Of a stretch of 64,000 nucleotides of DNA, positions 44,691-52,734 are shown piece by piece. Made by a program: the position numbers and the translations under genes. The notes beneath the pieces are model-generated. The model searched no databases and was not told the origin of the DNA. It saw only the letters and a list, made by a program, of their open reading frames with translations. Each line of letters opens with the position of its first letter. Position 1 is the first letter of the stretch. Location: NCBI GenBank assembly GCA_000381625.1, contig KB906767.1, positions 2,334,629-2,398,628 on the forward strand, in the 5' to 3' direction. The DNA comes from Bryobacterales bacterium KBS 96 (GTDB lineage: Bacteria; Acidobacteriota; Terriglobia; Bryobacterales; Bryobacteraceae).

Positions 44691-45266
44691 CTATTTGAGG
44701 TGCTCCACTCCCAACAGAGCCTGCGCGAGCGCTGCCCGTGCCGGTTGCTTAACCCGAACTACGGGGCCGCCTTGATAGATTGCCTTGGGTGGGTGATCGT
44801 TCCAGACCGCACCCCGCCCATAGACTGCGATGAAATCCCACACGACGCTCCGGCGATCATGTTCTCCCATGGAATGAGAAATCAATCGCCGTTTATCCCA
44901 GAATTGCGCCGCGCGCGCGTCGCCAATCCGCCTCAATGCCGCCGTTGAAGGCGCCGTCCAGTCGGTGGGCAGTACCGGCTCCCATACGACAAAGACTCGC
45001 AGAGGTTTGCGCGCAAACTGGGTTAAGATTTCCTCGGCTGCAGAGGCCCCCTGCAGACATACTGTTCACGTGGGCGATAGAAGCAGGAGCACGCGGACGC
45101 CGTCTTGTGCCGCATTAAATGCGTTCTTAACCTCGGCTACATTCTGAGTTGTCAGGCTCCGCAGCGGAGGTTGCCCGTTGGGCGTCTGGTGGCCGCCATA
45201 AAAATAGAAGAGCGCTCCTGCTAATGCGATTGCAAGGGCTGCGATCAAGAGAGGTTTCCGGCGCAT
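44691..45266 (-). CDS. Putative thioredoxin-like selenoprotein of the mer-type operon
   Basis: Read through an in-frame TGA at 45068-45066, this gene encodes 191 residues. Residues 1-20 are a signal-anchor helix, then a domain with NAAQDGVRVLLLLSPT leads to the TGA at residue 67, followed by TVCLQGASAAEE. The TGA codon thus sits at the first position of a thioredoxin-like CxxC site, giving UxxC. The sequence after the TGA continues as conserved-looking protein (PLRVFVVWEPVLP, then VVWDFIAVYGRGAVWNDHPP) to a stop at 44691. A hairpin fitting a bacterial SECIS element begins nine bases after the TGA. It lies four bases after merT and ends the operon. The alternative is an ordinary nonsense mutation of a cysteine codon. 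A redox role in mercury handling is inferred. Confidence 0.75.
45038..45068 (-). promoter_or_regulatory. Candidate bacterial SECIS element
   Basis: Starting at the TGA, nine bases are followed by CTGCAG, the loop GGGGCCT and CTGCAG, forming six pairs. Two further pairs (G-T, G-C) can close, leaving the apical loop GGC about 17 bases from the TGA. The distance and a G at the start of the loop fit what is known of bacterial SECIS elements. It is entirely within the coding sequence, as in bacteria. Confidence 0.6.
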
Positions 45267-45270
45267 CGAA

Positions 45271-45651
45271 TCAACGGGCCAGCAAACTGGCCGAGGCGTT
45301 TGCCATCACTTGGGGAAAGAAGATCGAGATAACCACGAAAACCGCAGCTATCCATAACAGTGCGGAGGCGATCACGTTCGGTCGCCGCCGGCACTTTTTC
45401 GCGCGCCAGGCTTGGTAGAACCCGTAGCCGATAAGTAAGATGGACGCTCCGAGCAAGTACGGTCTCGCAGCGGCGAGCAACGCTGAAGTACCTGCAAATC
45501 CCGCCGCGAGAAACAAGGGCAAGATCGGCAGGCAACAACCGGAGGCGGCGAGGACACTGCCAATCGCGCCAATGCTCGCGAGCACCGTGCGAGTGCCACT
45601 GAATCGGGCGGCAGTATCCGCAATCGTGTTGCTGGTGGTTTGTTCACGCAT
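45271..45651 (-). CDS. merT: MerT-like mercuric ion transporter
   Basis: This 126-residue inner-membrane protein has three hydrophobic helices. The vicinal cysteine pair that carries Hg(II) is in SGCCLPILPLF (residues 39-40), and a further cysteine is in KKCRRRP after the second helix. It overlaps the upstream thioredoxin-like gene by eight bases. No merP or merA is present nearby, so the import step would deliver Hg to other thiol partners. Confidence 0.85.
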   Translation of the reverse strand: MREQTTSNTIADTAARFSGTRTVLASIGAIGSVLAASGCCLPILPLFLAAGFAGTSALLAAARPYLLGASILLIGYGFYQAWRAKKCRRRPNVIASALLWIAAVFVVISIFFPQVMANASASLLAR

Positions 45652-45955
45652 CCTTGATGGCTCCCGCTTCTCTCAGGGCCGCTCGAATCATCTCTTCTGA
45701 TGGCAGCCCGCCCGCATATCGGCGGCAGGCGAAACCCGTATCTTGGACATCTCGAGAATCGGACTCGATATCGAATCCATTGACGCGAATTGTGGGTGAT
45801 CCAAAAAACTGCAGCCTCTTTGCGACAGATTCATCTCTTACTTCGATCTCCGACACTTCGGTCGGCAATCCCGCCTGCCGGAGAATTGCCTTCAGCCGGT
45901 TCAGCGCTGGAAGGTAGTTGGGACAGCCCTCGAAATACAGGACCTCAATTTTCAT
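45644..45955 (-). CDS. Thioredoxin-like protein of the mer-type operon
   Basis: The 103-residue protein has a thioredoxin-like beginning, MKIEVLYFEGCPNYLPALNR, with a single active cysteine, then RLQFFGSPTIRVNGFDIE and GFACRRYAGG. From memory, this family also has members with selenocysteine in place of the cysteine in FEGCPN, which is notable beside the candidate selenoprotein. GAGG precedes the start by six bases. It overlaps merR and merT, so all four are one transcript. Confidence 0.8.
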   Translation of the reverse strand: MKIEVLYFEGCPNYLPALNRLKAILRQAGLPTEVSEIEVRDESVAKRLQFFGSPTIRVNGFDIESDSRDVQDTGFACRRYAGGLPSEEMIRAALREAGAIKDA

Positions 45956-46385
45956 CAGAACCTCGCCGGCCTATTTCATCGAGTACCGGGCACCGGCCGC
46001 GATGCGAATCGCCGGACGCCTTCAGCTTGCGTTCACACTTTCGCAGCTTCTTTGTGAGTTGCTCTTCTATCACGCGAAGCTCCGCGACCTTGCTGTGAAT
46101 TTGGGCAACTTTGGCCTGTAACAGCTCGCGCACGTGAGAACACGTCTCGCCTTCGTCACGCTCGATTATCAATAGTTCACGGATTTCAGGAAGCGAAAAG
46201 CCCAGCCGCTGAGCGCGACGAATAAATTGAATTCGTTGAATGTCTTGCGTGTTAAACAGGCGAAAGCCGCCCTCGGTACGTGGCGGGCATTCCAGAAGGC
46301 GCTGCTTTTCATAGAACCGGATGGCATCCGCGCTCAACCCAGTTTGTTCGCATACTTTTCCGATCTGAATGCCGCTCCTGGCCAT
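45945..46385 (-). CDS. merR: MerR-family metal-responsive activator
   Basis: This 146-residue regulator has the MerR winged helix (KVCEQTGLSADAIRFYEKQR, then GGFRLFNTQDIQRIQFIRR), a long dimer helix, and a C-terminal metal site. Cysteines at residues 82 and 117 match the positions known in Tn501 MerR, and a third is at 132 (126 in Tn501). This supports Hg(II) sensing, though lead or other soft metals are possible. It is first in the operon and has its own 10-bp-arm operator upstream. The ATG is at the expected transcription start. Confidence 0.9.
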   Translation of the reverse strand: MARSGIQIGKVCEQTGLSADAIRFYEKQRLLECPPRTEGGFRLFNTQDIQRIQFIRRAQRLGFSLPEIRELLIIERDEGETCSHVRELLQAKVAQIHSKVAELRVIEEQLTKKLRKCERKLKASGDSHRGRCPVLDEIGRRGSDEN

Positions 46386-46393
46386 GCATTCCC

Positions 46394-46425
46394 AAAATAC
46401 ACTCTGGAGTCCACTCCAGAGTCAA
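46394..46425 (-). promoter_or_regulatory. merR promoter/operator
   Basis: On the minus strand TTGACT (46425-46420) and TATTTT (46399-46394) are 20 bases apart. The spacer is centred on a dyad with 10-bp perfect arms (ACTCTGGAGT / ACTCCAGAGT) separated by CC at 46401-46422. It is closely similar to the site before the membrane-protein gene at 44190. Confidence 0.78.
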
Positions 46426-46465
46426 GTAATAAAAGTCGCCGAATCGGCGACTATTGCCCAGTGAC

Positions 46466-46536
46466 GTTCCGCGTCGTTCTACGTCTTGTTTCCCGGTTTG
46501 TTCTACGTCAAGTGTTTGGAACGACAGAATGTTCCA
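46466..46536 (+). repeat. Second copy of the GTTCTACGT repeat
   Basis: These 71 bases match 30514-30584 with one inserted T and a few changes near AGTGTTTGGA. It lies between merR and the AraC-type gene, so this is a dispersed repeat of the genome. Confidence 0.75.
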
Positions 46537-46587
46537 CTCCCAAATCTCGGGCGCCTTTCGCGAGCCTAACGAGTATACGTGCGATGT

Positions 46588-47556
46588 TCATTCAGATTGC
46601 GGACCGAACGCGATCCTCCTAAATTTGGTCGGATCGACGGAATACATTTTGCGGAAGGCACGTGAGAAATTACTCCGGCCCACGAATCCCACATCGTGAG
46701 CAATTTGAGCCACTGGTGTATCAGTGGTTACAAGCAACTCGCGGGCGCGGCGGAGCCGAGCGGCCCGAAGCAGGCTCATTGGAGTCTGTCCGAATGCATG
46801 GGTGAAGTGTGCAGCAAATGAGGAGCGGCTCATGCCGGCAATGTCAGCGAGCGTTTCGATGGTGAAAGGCTCTGCAAAACGTTCGAGAATTGCTCGCAGA
46901 GCTCGCGCCAAGCGATCATCGCTCACCGCCGTCATCCACGGCAGTGGCGCTGTGCCCCGTTGGATCATCCGGCGCAATAGAAGAATCAGGCATTGCTTTA
47001 GTAGTGCTTCGGTGAGCGCTCGCGTCCCTATGGTCGGCCGGGCCGATTCCGCCAGCAAAATGATGAACTGATCGCGCAAGCCCTCAGGACCGTCAAACTG
47101 TTCGATGATCGGAGCGCTCAAGCCGCCGAACACGTCGACACTTGATCCTACCGATACTTCGCCACAAGCCGTCACGACTCCAGTCTTGCCTTCGCCCGCT
47201 TTGATTGTTGGCACGCTCTCGACAAAGAGCGGAGCCCGAAACCGGCGGCGCTGGGAAGTGCCTTTGGGTTGTTTTCCAATCGATCCCACGCTGTAAACAA
47301 CCCCCGGCGGTAACAGCACGAAAGTGTGCTTGCGGATCTTGAAAGAACTGCCGTTGATGACCATCAGTTCCCCGTTGCCGGTCATGCAATAGTGCACGGT
47401 CGCCCTAGATGAGGCATCGAATGTCAGATCATATCCTCTCCGCACATCGCAAGAAGTGAACGCTCCGACGCCAACTTCCATAGCGGCCAGCAATCGTTCC
47501 ATCAATTCCAAATCGCGGACCTCCCGTGCTTGATTCACATTTGGACGCAACGGCAC
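46588..47556 (-). CDS. AraC-family transcriptional regulator with cupin domain
   Basis: The 322-residue protein has an N-terminal cupin-type sensor domain (VHYCMTGNGELMVING, then FVLLPPGVVY) and a C-terminal AraC double helix-turn-helix (IETLADIAGMSRSSFAAHFT, then VAQIAHDVGFVGRSNFSRAF). The GTG at 47556 gives the longest form; ATG 47502 is also plausible. It is divergent from the cytochrome P460 gene and may control the redox genes to its right. Confidence 0.88.
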   Translation of the reverse strand: MPLRPNVNQAREVRDLELMERLLAAMEVGVGAFTSCDVRRGYDLTFDASSRATVHYCMTGNGELMVINGSSFKIRKHTFVLLPPGVVYSVGSIGKQPKGTSQRRRFRAPLFVESVPTIKAGEGKTGVVTACGEVSVGSSVDVFGGLSAPIIEQFDGPEGLRDQFIILLAESARPTIGTRALTEALLKQCLILLLRRMIQRGTAPLPWMTAVSDDRLARALRAILERFAEPFTIETLADIAGMSRSSFAAHFTHAFGQTPMSLLRAARLRRARELLVTTDTPVAQIAHDVGFVGRSNFSRAFRKMYSVDPTKFRRIAFGPQSE

Positions 47557-47736
47557 CTACTAGAGACCAACAGGCACGACATCTCCTCTATCATAGGTAC
47601 CAGATGGTCGATTGAGACGGAAAATGACGCAGATACTTCTGGACGAAAGTGCACCGGGAAAACTCACTCTCGAGCACTGTTGTATTTTCGCGACCAAAAT
47701 TGCTTGGCTCTACAAATTTCGAAAAGGAGAACACCA

Positions 47737-48294
47737 GTGTACACACGAGTAGGCATTGCGGTGCTTGTGATTTTAGCGCTTGGAAATCGACCAGCCAAGC
47801 CTCAGGCCAGGAATTCATTTAACGGTTTCGCACTTGTCGACAAGTCCGGCAACATTAAGAAACCGGCGGATTACCGCGACCTTTACCAAACCCTCGGCAC
47901 TTACTTCGTGCTCGATCCAAAGGGGGGAAATCAGATGCACCTAACCTATGCATCGCCGGGGGCAGCCGACTATTACCGACGCAACAAGAAATTCGCCGAT
48001 GGCACCGTTCTGGTGAAGGAAGTCTTCGGAACTGATCATGCGCAAATGACAACGGGCGACGCCCACTGGGCGAAGGATACTAAGGTCTGGTTCGTCCTGA
48101 TCAAGGACTCGAAAGGCCGCTATCCGAATAATCCTCTGTGGGGCGACGGCTGGGGCTGGGCGCTATTCAAATCCGATGCACCTGACAAGCAGGTCGCGAC
48201 TGACTACAAGAAGGACTGCCTCAGCTGTCACATGCCTGCAAAGGCCGACGACTGGATTTACGTAAAGGGCTACCCGGTGCTTCACAGCAAGTAA
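47737..48294 (+). CDS. Cytochrome P460-family protein
   Basis: The 185-residue secreted c-type cytochrome starts at GTG 47737 with AAGGAGA upstream. A signal peptide (VGIAVLVILALGNRPAKPQA) is followed by the P460 core (YRDLYQTLGTYFVLDPKGG, then FVLIKDSKGRYPNNPLWGDG) and a haem-binding CLSCH near the C terminus. P460 proteins oxidise small nitrogen compounds or detoxify NO; here it could serve redox stress. Confidence 0.85.
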   Translation: MYTRVGIAVLVILALGNRPAKPQARNSFNGFALVDKSGNIKKPADYRDLYQTLGTYFVLDPKGGNQMHLTYASPGAADYYRRNKKFADGTVLVKEVFGTDHAQMTTGDAHWAKDTKVWFVLIKDSKGRYPNNPLWGDGWGWALFKSDAPDKQVATDYKKDCLSCHMPAKADDWIYVKGYPVLHSK

Positions 48295-48430
48295 GGAGGG
48301 ACGAATGCCGATGAATTCAAAAAGAAAATACGGAGGGAAGAGGACCGGGCGAGCGGTTCTGCCCTCCTCGTGGATCATCGTTGGCCGCGTGGCCAGGCCG
48401 GACCATGGAGTTTCGCCGTCGTATTTATAG
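48294..48430 (+). other. Lysine-rich leader before msrB, repeated at 51353
   Basis: AGGAGGGACGAATGC, then ATGAATTC, an A-rich run and ACGGAGGGAA recur at 51353-51404. Here it opens a 41-residue frame (48305-48430, beginning MPMNSKRKYGGKR). The strong Shine-Dalgarno suggests that it is translated. It ends 24 bases before msrB. It could be a leader peptide or a gene remnant. Confidence 0.4.
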
Positions 48431-48454
48431 CTTGCCTGCAAAGGAGTTCGGAAA

Positions 48455-48910
48455 ATGAAGACATACAACAAAAATCCCGAGGCAGTGTCGCTGCTGACGC
48501 CAGAACAATACCGGGTCACGCAGGAAGGCGGCACGGAGCGACCGTTTCAGAACGAATACTGGGACAACAAAGAGCCGGGACTCTATGTCGATGTGGTGTC
48601 GGGCGAGCCGCTATTCGCGTCCGTCGATAAGTTCGACAGCAGTTGTGGTTGGCCGAGCTTCACAAAGCCGGTTGAGTTCGAAAATGTTGTAGAGAACACT
48701 GATGCCAGTCACGGCATGACTCGGACCGAGGTGCGCTCCACTCATGGAGACAGTCACCTTGGCCATGTCTTTCCTGACGGACCACCGGAGGGAGGCGGAC
48801 TGCGCTATTGCATCAACTCTGCATCGCTGCGTTTCATTCCCCTCGATGAGCTCGAGAGCGAGGGCTACGGCGACTACACCAAGCTGTTCGATATTCGGGA
48901 CAAGGAGTGA
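48455..48910 (+). CDS. msrB: Peptide methionine-(R)-S-oxide reductase
   Basis: The 151-residue enzyme repairs methionine R-sulfoxide. Recognisable parts are [31 protein letters not shown] and [10 protein letters not shown], ending with the catalytic cysteine in [12 protein letters not shown]. The four zinc-binding CxxC cysteines of many MsrB proteins are absent, as in the zinc-free subgroup. AAGGAG precedes the ATG. It is paired with msrA. Confidence 0.95.
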   Translation: MKTYNKNPEAVSLLTPEQYRVTQEGGTERPFQNEYWDNKEPGLYVDVVSGEPLFASVDKFDSSCGWPSFTKPVEFENVVENTDASHGMTRTEVRSTHGDSHLGHVFPDGPPEGGGLRYCINSASLRFIPLDELESEGYGDYTKLFDIRDKE

Positions 48911-48914
48911 AAAC

Positions 48915-49439
48915 ATGAGCGCATCAACTGAACGGGCGATTCTTGCGGGCGGTTGTTTCTGGGGAATGCAGGATTTGTTCCGTCGGCAGGACGGTGTCCT
49001 TTTCACACGGGTTGGCTATACGGGCGGCGATGTGCCCAACGCAACTTACCGTAACCACGGAACCCATGCGGAAGCAATCGAGATTGTGTTCGATCCTCAG
49101 CGGGTCAGCTACCGGAGGCTGCTGGAGTTTTTCTTCCAGATTCATGACCCGACAACGCTGAACCGTCAGGGTAACGACCGCGGAGCCAGCTATCGTTCGG
49201 CCATCTTCTACACGAGCGACGAACAGAGGAAAATCGCAAATGACACTATTGCCGACGTCAACGCATCAGGTCTCTGGCCCGCAACGGTGGTGACTCAAGT
49301 GGCTCCAGCGGGTCCCTTCTGGGAGGCTGAGGCGGAGCACCAAGATTACCTGGAGCACTATCCTGGCGGCTACACGTGTCACTTCATCCGCCCAGACTGG
49401 AAGCTCCCAACCCGAGCCGACGTGCAGCGGGCCGGTTGA
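48915..49439 (+). CDS. msrA: Peptide methionine-(S)-S-oxide reductase
   Basis: The 174-residue enzyme repairs methionine S-sulfoxide. The catalytic motif GGCFWGMQ is at residues 12-19, followed by [20 protein letters not shown] and [20 protein letters not shown]. It starts four bases after the msrB stop, so the two repair enzymes are co-expressed. Confidence 0.95.
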   Translation: MSASTERAILAGGCFWGMQDLFRRQDGVLFTRVGYTGGDVPNATYRNHGTHAEAIEIVFDPQRVSYRRLLEFFFQIHDPTTLNRQGNDRGASYRSAIFYTSDEQRKIANDTIADVNASGLWPATVVTQVAPAGPFWEAEAEHQDYLEHYPGGYTCHFIRPDWKLPTRADVQRAG

Positions 49440-49440
49440 A

Positions 49441-49746
49441 ATGGCGCACAGATTACCAGCGGGAAGATGTGGCCGGACGGCCGAAGAAAATGCAGCGGTG
49501 ATCGTGATCAGTCATGCGCCAACCATGTCCATCGATCAGGTTAGCCGCATTCTACGGCCGTCGCATGCCGGTACGGTCCGTCTTGTCGAGCGAAGCCTCG
49601 TCGAGAAGCGACCGTCAGCTCTCGACCGCAGAATAATGAGCTTGGCGCTGACGACGGACGGTTGGGGACCGGATAAGCTACTCGCACTTCGGCGTGCCGC
49701 ATTGACGGTTCTGCTCAATCAGGTGGAAGCACAGATGAATGGCTGA
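49441..49746 (+). pseudogene. MarR-like regulator, truncated
   Basis: The 101-residue frame has a MarR-type winged-helix segment (MSIDQVSRILRPSHAGTVRL, then LDRRIMSLALTTDG), but lacks the normal first 50 residues; the beginning is unrelated. It begins one base after the msrA stop. It may be a shortened regulator or a relic of a gene that ran with the redox operon. Confidence 0.5.
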
Positions 49747-49767
49747 TTTCACTCAAGGTACACACCA

Positions 49768-50424
49768 ATGCTAGAAACAACAAAAGAACTGGAAGAGCTA
49801 TCACAGGAGGTTCTTACCACTGCATCGCCAGAACGATTGCAAGCGAATGCACAGACAATCTCCGATCTAGTCGCGAGTGGTCTAAGCGCGTCGGCTTTAA
49901 GAGAAGGAGATGTAGCCCCAGACTTTGCCTTGCCCGACACTCATGGACATGTCCTCGCTCTCAAAACACTGCTTGATCGCGGGTCAGTTGTCATCAGTTT
50001 CTACCGTGGAGGCTGGTGTCCCTTCTGCAATCTCGAACTACGTGGCCTTCAGCGTGTTCTCCCCACGATTGTGCAGGTGGGAGCGTCCCTCATAGCAATT
50101 TCGCCTCAGTTACCAGATAATTCTCTCTCGACAGAAGAGAAGAATCAGCTGACGTTCCCAGTGCTGAGCGACGTCGGCAACATAGTAGCGAAACGCTTTG
50201 GTATCGTTTTTACCCTTCCGACTGCCTTGGTCCACGCAAATAGGGCAATGGGCCGTGATCTCGTTGAGATAAATGGCGAAGCCGGGGCAGCCCAGCTACC
50301 CATGCCGGCGACATTTGTTCTCGACAAAAGCGGCGTTATTCGTCTTGCCTTTGTCGAAGAAGACTGGAGCAAACGGTTGGACCCAGACATTGTCGTAGAC
50401 ACACTTCGAGGCCTTGGCAAATGA
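49768..50424 (+). CDS. Peroxiredoxin-like (AhpC/TSA family) protein
   Basis: This 218-residue protein has a peroxiredoxin/thioredoxin fold: DVAPDFALPDTHGHVLAL, then FYRGGWCPFCNLELRGLQRV with a CxxC motif. It has a helical N-terminal extension of about 45 residues. It probably reduces peroxides or disulfides. It overlaps the next gene by four bases. Confidence 0.88.
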   Translation: MLETTKELEELSQEVLTTASPERLQANAQTISDLVASGLSASALREGDVAPDFALPDTHGHVLALKTLLDRGSVVISFYRGGWCPFCNLELRGLQRVLPTIVQVGASLIAISPQLPDNSLSTEEKNQLTFPVLSDVGNIVAKRFGIVFTLPTALVHANRAMGRDLVEINGEAGAAQLPMPATFVLDKSGVIRLAFVEEDWSKRLDPDIVVDTLRGLGK

Positions 50425-50891
50425 AAAATGACGGCGTCCATAAAATGATCAACAAGGCGAAACTGCGGGCGATGCTCCTGCAGCTTGAGGCGCTCTCTAT
50501 TGCCGAATCAACAGGCCTTTATCAATCACATCTTGACACCGCGCGTCTCGATCTCAGCGAGCCAAATGACCAAGGACAGCGTTCTCAGCAGGAACAGAGC
50601 GCGGTCGAAGCACAAGGATTCGAGGAACAATCTCATCTCCATCAAAAGCATCGAAACCTGATCGAAGCGCTTCCCTTTGGCCGTACCGCCGTTGTAGAAC
50701 CGGGCGCAGTGGTGAACGTGAATAATCGCTATTTCGTCATCGCAGTACCGACGCAAGTGATTTCGATCGATGGAATCGACATCATTGGCATTTCAGTCGA
50801 GTCGCCGCTTTATAAAGTGATGGCGGGATTACGGGCAGGGGAAACCTTCGAATTTCAGCAGAAGACTTTTGTAGTAACCGACGTTCAATAA
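50421..50891 (+). CDS. GreA/Rnk C-terminal-like protein
   Basis: The 156-residue protein ends in a region (VVEPGAVVNVNNRYFVIAVP, then SPLYKVMAGLRAGETFEFQQ) that resembles the C-terminal domain of GreA-type factors and Rnk, which contact RNA polymerase. The N-terminal half is charged and helical. It is coupled to the peroxiredoxin gene by ATGA. A stress-transcription role is plausible but not shown. Confidence 0.65.
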   Translation: MKNDGVHKMINKAKLRAMLLQLEALSIAESTGLYQSHLDTARLDLSEPNDQGQRSQQEQSAVEAQGFEEQSHLHQKHRNLIEALPFGRTAVVEPGAVVNVNNRYFVIAVPTQVISIDGIDIIGISVESPLYKVMAGLRAGETFEFQQKTFVVTDVQ

Positions 50892-50913
50892 ATTTAGGAG
50901 CCCAAAACAATAT

Positions 50914-51309
50914 ATGGCACACAACAGCACAGAAAAGAAGGATAACTCAATGAGTCTTATACAATTGGTCGAAACCTCGAAGACCGAGGCCATACCAGCA
51001 CCATTTCCAAACACCAAAGGGACGGTCACGATCAAGGTCTTAAATAGTGATCAGTCCTTTGGTCCAGCAGTGGCCATATTGAGAATGGAGCCGGGAAGCG
51101 AGATTCCAAGGCACCTGCACGAACAAGCAACTGAGACGTCGTACGTCCTTGATGGTGATTTCATAAACGAGGGCACCTCGTATCCGAAGGGTACGGAATT
51201 CAATATCAAACCGAACGGTGCTCATGGTCCCCATACGACGAAGACTGGTTGCTCCGTCCTGGTCATGTTCAGCTACCCATCTACTTTCGATGATTTTAAG
51301 TTGGCCTAG
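50914..51309 (+). CDS. Cupin-domain protein
   Basis: The 131-residue protein is a single-domain cupin: LRMEPGSEIPRHLHEQATET with two metal-binding histidines, then SYVLDGDFINEGTSYPKG and GPHTTKTGCSVLV. It resembles ChrR-type cupins that bind metal or small ligands. ATG 50950, which has a better ribosome site, is an alternative start. Confidence 0.8.
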   Translation: MAHNSTEKKDNSMSLIQLVETSKTEAIPAPFPNTKGTVTIKVLNSDQSFGPAVAILRMEPGSEIPRHLHEQATETSYVLDGDFINEGTSYPKGTEFNIKPNGAHGPHTTKTGCSVLVMFSYPSTFDDFKLA

Positions 51310-51352
51310 CAGGTCGTCTTAGGAGTGGCTTTTACGCTACCAGCGATCAAAA

Positions 51353-51442
51353 GAGGAGGGACGAATGCAGATGAATTCCAAAAAAAAAAGAAAACACGGA
51401 GGGAACAGAAATGTCCAAATAACACAGGGAGGCGGACGATGA
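51353..51442 (+). other. Lysine-rich leader ORF overlapping the dehydrogenase gene
   Basis: This is the second copy of the leader seen before msrB. The frame 51365-51442 encodes 25 residues (MQMNSKKKRKHGGNRNVQIT and five more) with GAGGAGGGA upstream. Its stop overlaps the ATG of the next gene (ATGA at 51439), implying translational coupling. Confidence 0.45.
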
Positions 51443-52356
51443 AGGCGATCGTGGTGACGGATCAGGCTGCGGGAACGGCCGGGGTAAAGCTGGTGGAGCG
51501 GCCCGAGCCGCAGGCAGCGATAAACGACGTCGTTGTTCAGATCCATGCGTCGGGATTCACCGGGGATGAGCTGTCATGGCCCTCGACCTGGACCGATCGC
51601 GTCGGCCGTGACCGGACACCTTCGATCCCCGGCCACGAGTTGGCCGGAATGGTCACCGCTCTCGGCTATGGAACGACGGGGCTGTCGGTGGGACAGAGGG
51701 TGTTCGGCCTAACGGACTGGTATCGCGACGGCACGCTGGCGGAGTATGTAGCCGTCGAGGCACGCAACCTCGCGCCGCTGCCGGGCGATGTTGACTTTAC
51801 GGAGGGCGCGGCCCTTGTGATGCCGGGTCTGACCGCGTGGCAGGGACTGTTCGAACACGGCCGCCTTCAGGCGGGGCAGAGTGTCCTCGTACACGGCGCG
51901 GCCGGCGTAGTCGGTTCGATGGCAACCCAGCTCGCACGTGAGGCCGGCGCGTACGTCATCGGCACCGGGCGCGCTGCCGGCCGTCAGACGGCGCTAGAGT
52001 TCGGCGCGCAGGAGTTCGTCGACCTCGATAACGACTCCCTGGAAGATGTCGGTGGAGTCGATCTGGTTTTCGATGTCCTCGGCGGCGACATCGCGAAGCG
52101 GTCCGCAGGCCTGATTCGAGCCGGAGGAACGCTGGTGACCATCACCGGCCCGACCGGGGCGCGGCCCACTGACGGTCTGACGGTTGACTTCGTCGTCGTA
52201 CCCGATCGCACCCAACTGAGTGAGATTGTCCGGCGGTTGCGTGACGGACGAGTGCGGACGAACATCGGCAAAGTCGCGACCCTCGACGACGCCGTCGCCG
52301 CCTTCAACCCGACGGAGCGGGTCAAGGGCAAGACGATCATCCGCGTTCGTCCGTGA
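51439..52356 (+). CDS. Quinone oxidoreductase-like MDR-family protein
   Basis: The 305-residue protein is an NADP(H)-dependent oxidoreductase of the medium-chain family without zinc ligands. The N-terminal GroES-like part contains SIPGHELAGMVTALG, and the nucleotide site is VLVHGAAGVVGSMATQLARE. It ends VKGKTIIRVRP. Codon use is more GC-rich than the neighbours, suggesting transfer, perhaps from actinobacteria; that is an impression only. It is coupled to the leader ORF. Confidence 0.88.
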   Translation: MKAIVVTDQAAGTAGVKLVERPEPQAAINDVVVQIHASGFTGDELSWPSTWTDRVGRDRTPSIPGHELAGMVTALGYGTTGLSVGQRVFGLTDWYRDGTLAEYVAVEARNLAPLPGDVDFTEGAALVMPGLTAWQGLFEHGRLQAGQSVLVHGAAGVVGSMATQLAREAGAYVIGTGRAAGRQTALEFGAQEFVDLDNDSLEDVGGVDLVFDVLGGDIAKRSAGLIRAGGTLVTITGPTGARPTDGLTVDFVVVPDRTQLSEIVRRLRDGRVRTNIGKVATLDDAVAAFNPTERVKGKTIIRVRP

Positions 52357-52416
52357 GCGACACGCGCCTATCGATTCTCGTACTTCAACCTATTTCTTCA
52401 CCCAACGGAAGCACCA

Positions 52417-52734
52417 TGACCAACGCCATCATTGAATGTAGCCTGAGCCTCGCGATCAACATCGTGTCCGTCACCTACGATCCGGGTGCAGCTTCATCAG
52501 CACACAGCCATCCCTGCCGGTCGTCGGTTACGTCCTGGAAGGCGCTATTCGCACGCAGGTGAGGGGCAGGCGATGGGCATCTATAAGGCGGAAGAAAGTT
52601 TCTATGAAGCGCCGAATGGCGTGCACCTGCTCGCCGCAAATGCGAGCGACACAGAGCCTGCGAAGTTCATAGCGTTCTTTGTTTGCGACCACGATGCACC
52701 GTTAAACACGCCCGTGCCAGGGGAACCCAAATGA
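52417..52734 (+). pseudogene. Cupin gene with two frameshifts
   Basis: Cupin sequence is spread over three frames: VSVTYDPGAASSAHSHP, then VVGYVLEGAIRTQV, then GEGQAMGIYKAEESFYEAPN to VCDHDAPLNTPVPGEPK. One product would be a signal-less cupin of about 105 residues. At least two single-base changes disrupt it. The last part overlaps the DoxX start by ATGA. Confidence 0.75.

Noticed and set aside
45066-45266. A free-standing 66-residue protein ending at the TGA
   Set aside because: It would end directly before the expected redox motif, and the same frame continues for 124 more residues that complete a thioredoxin-like domain.
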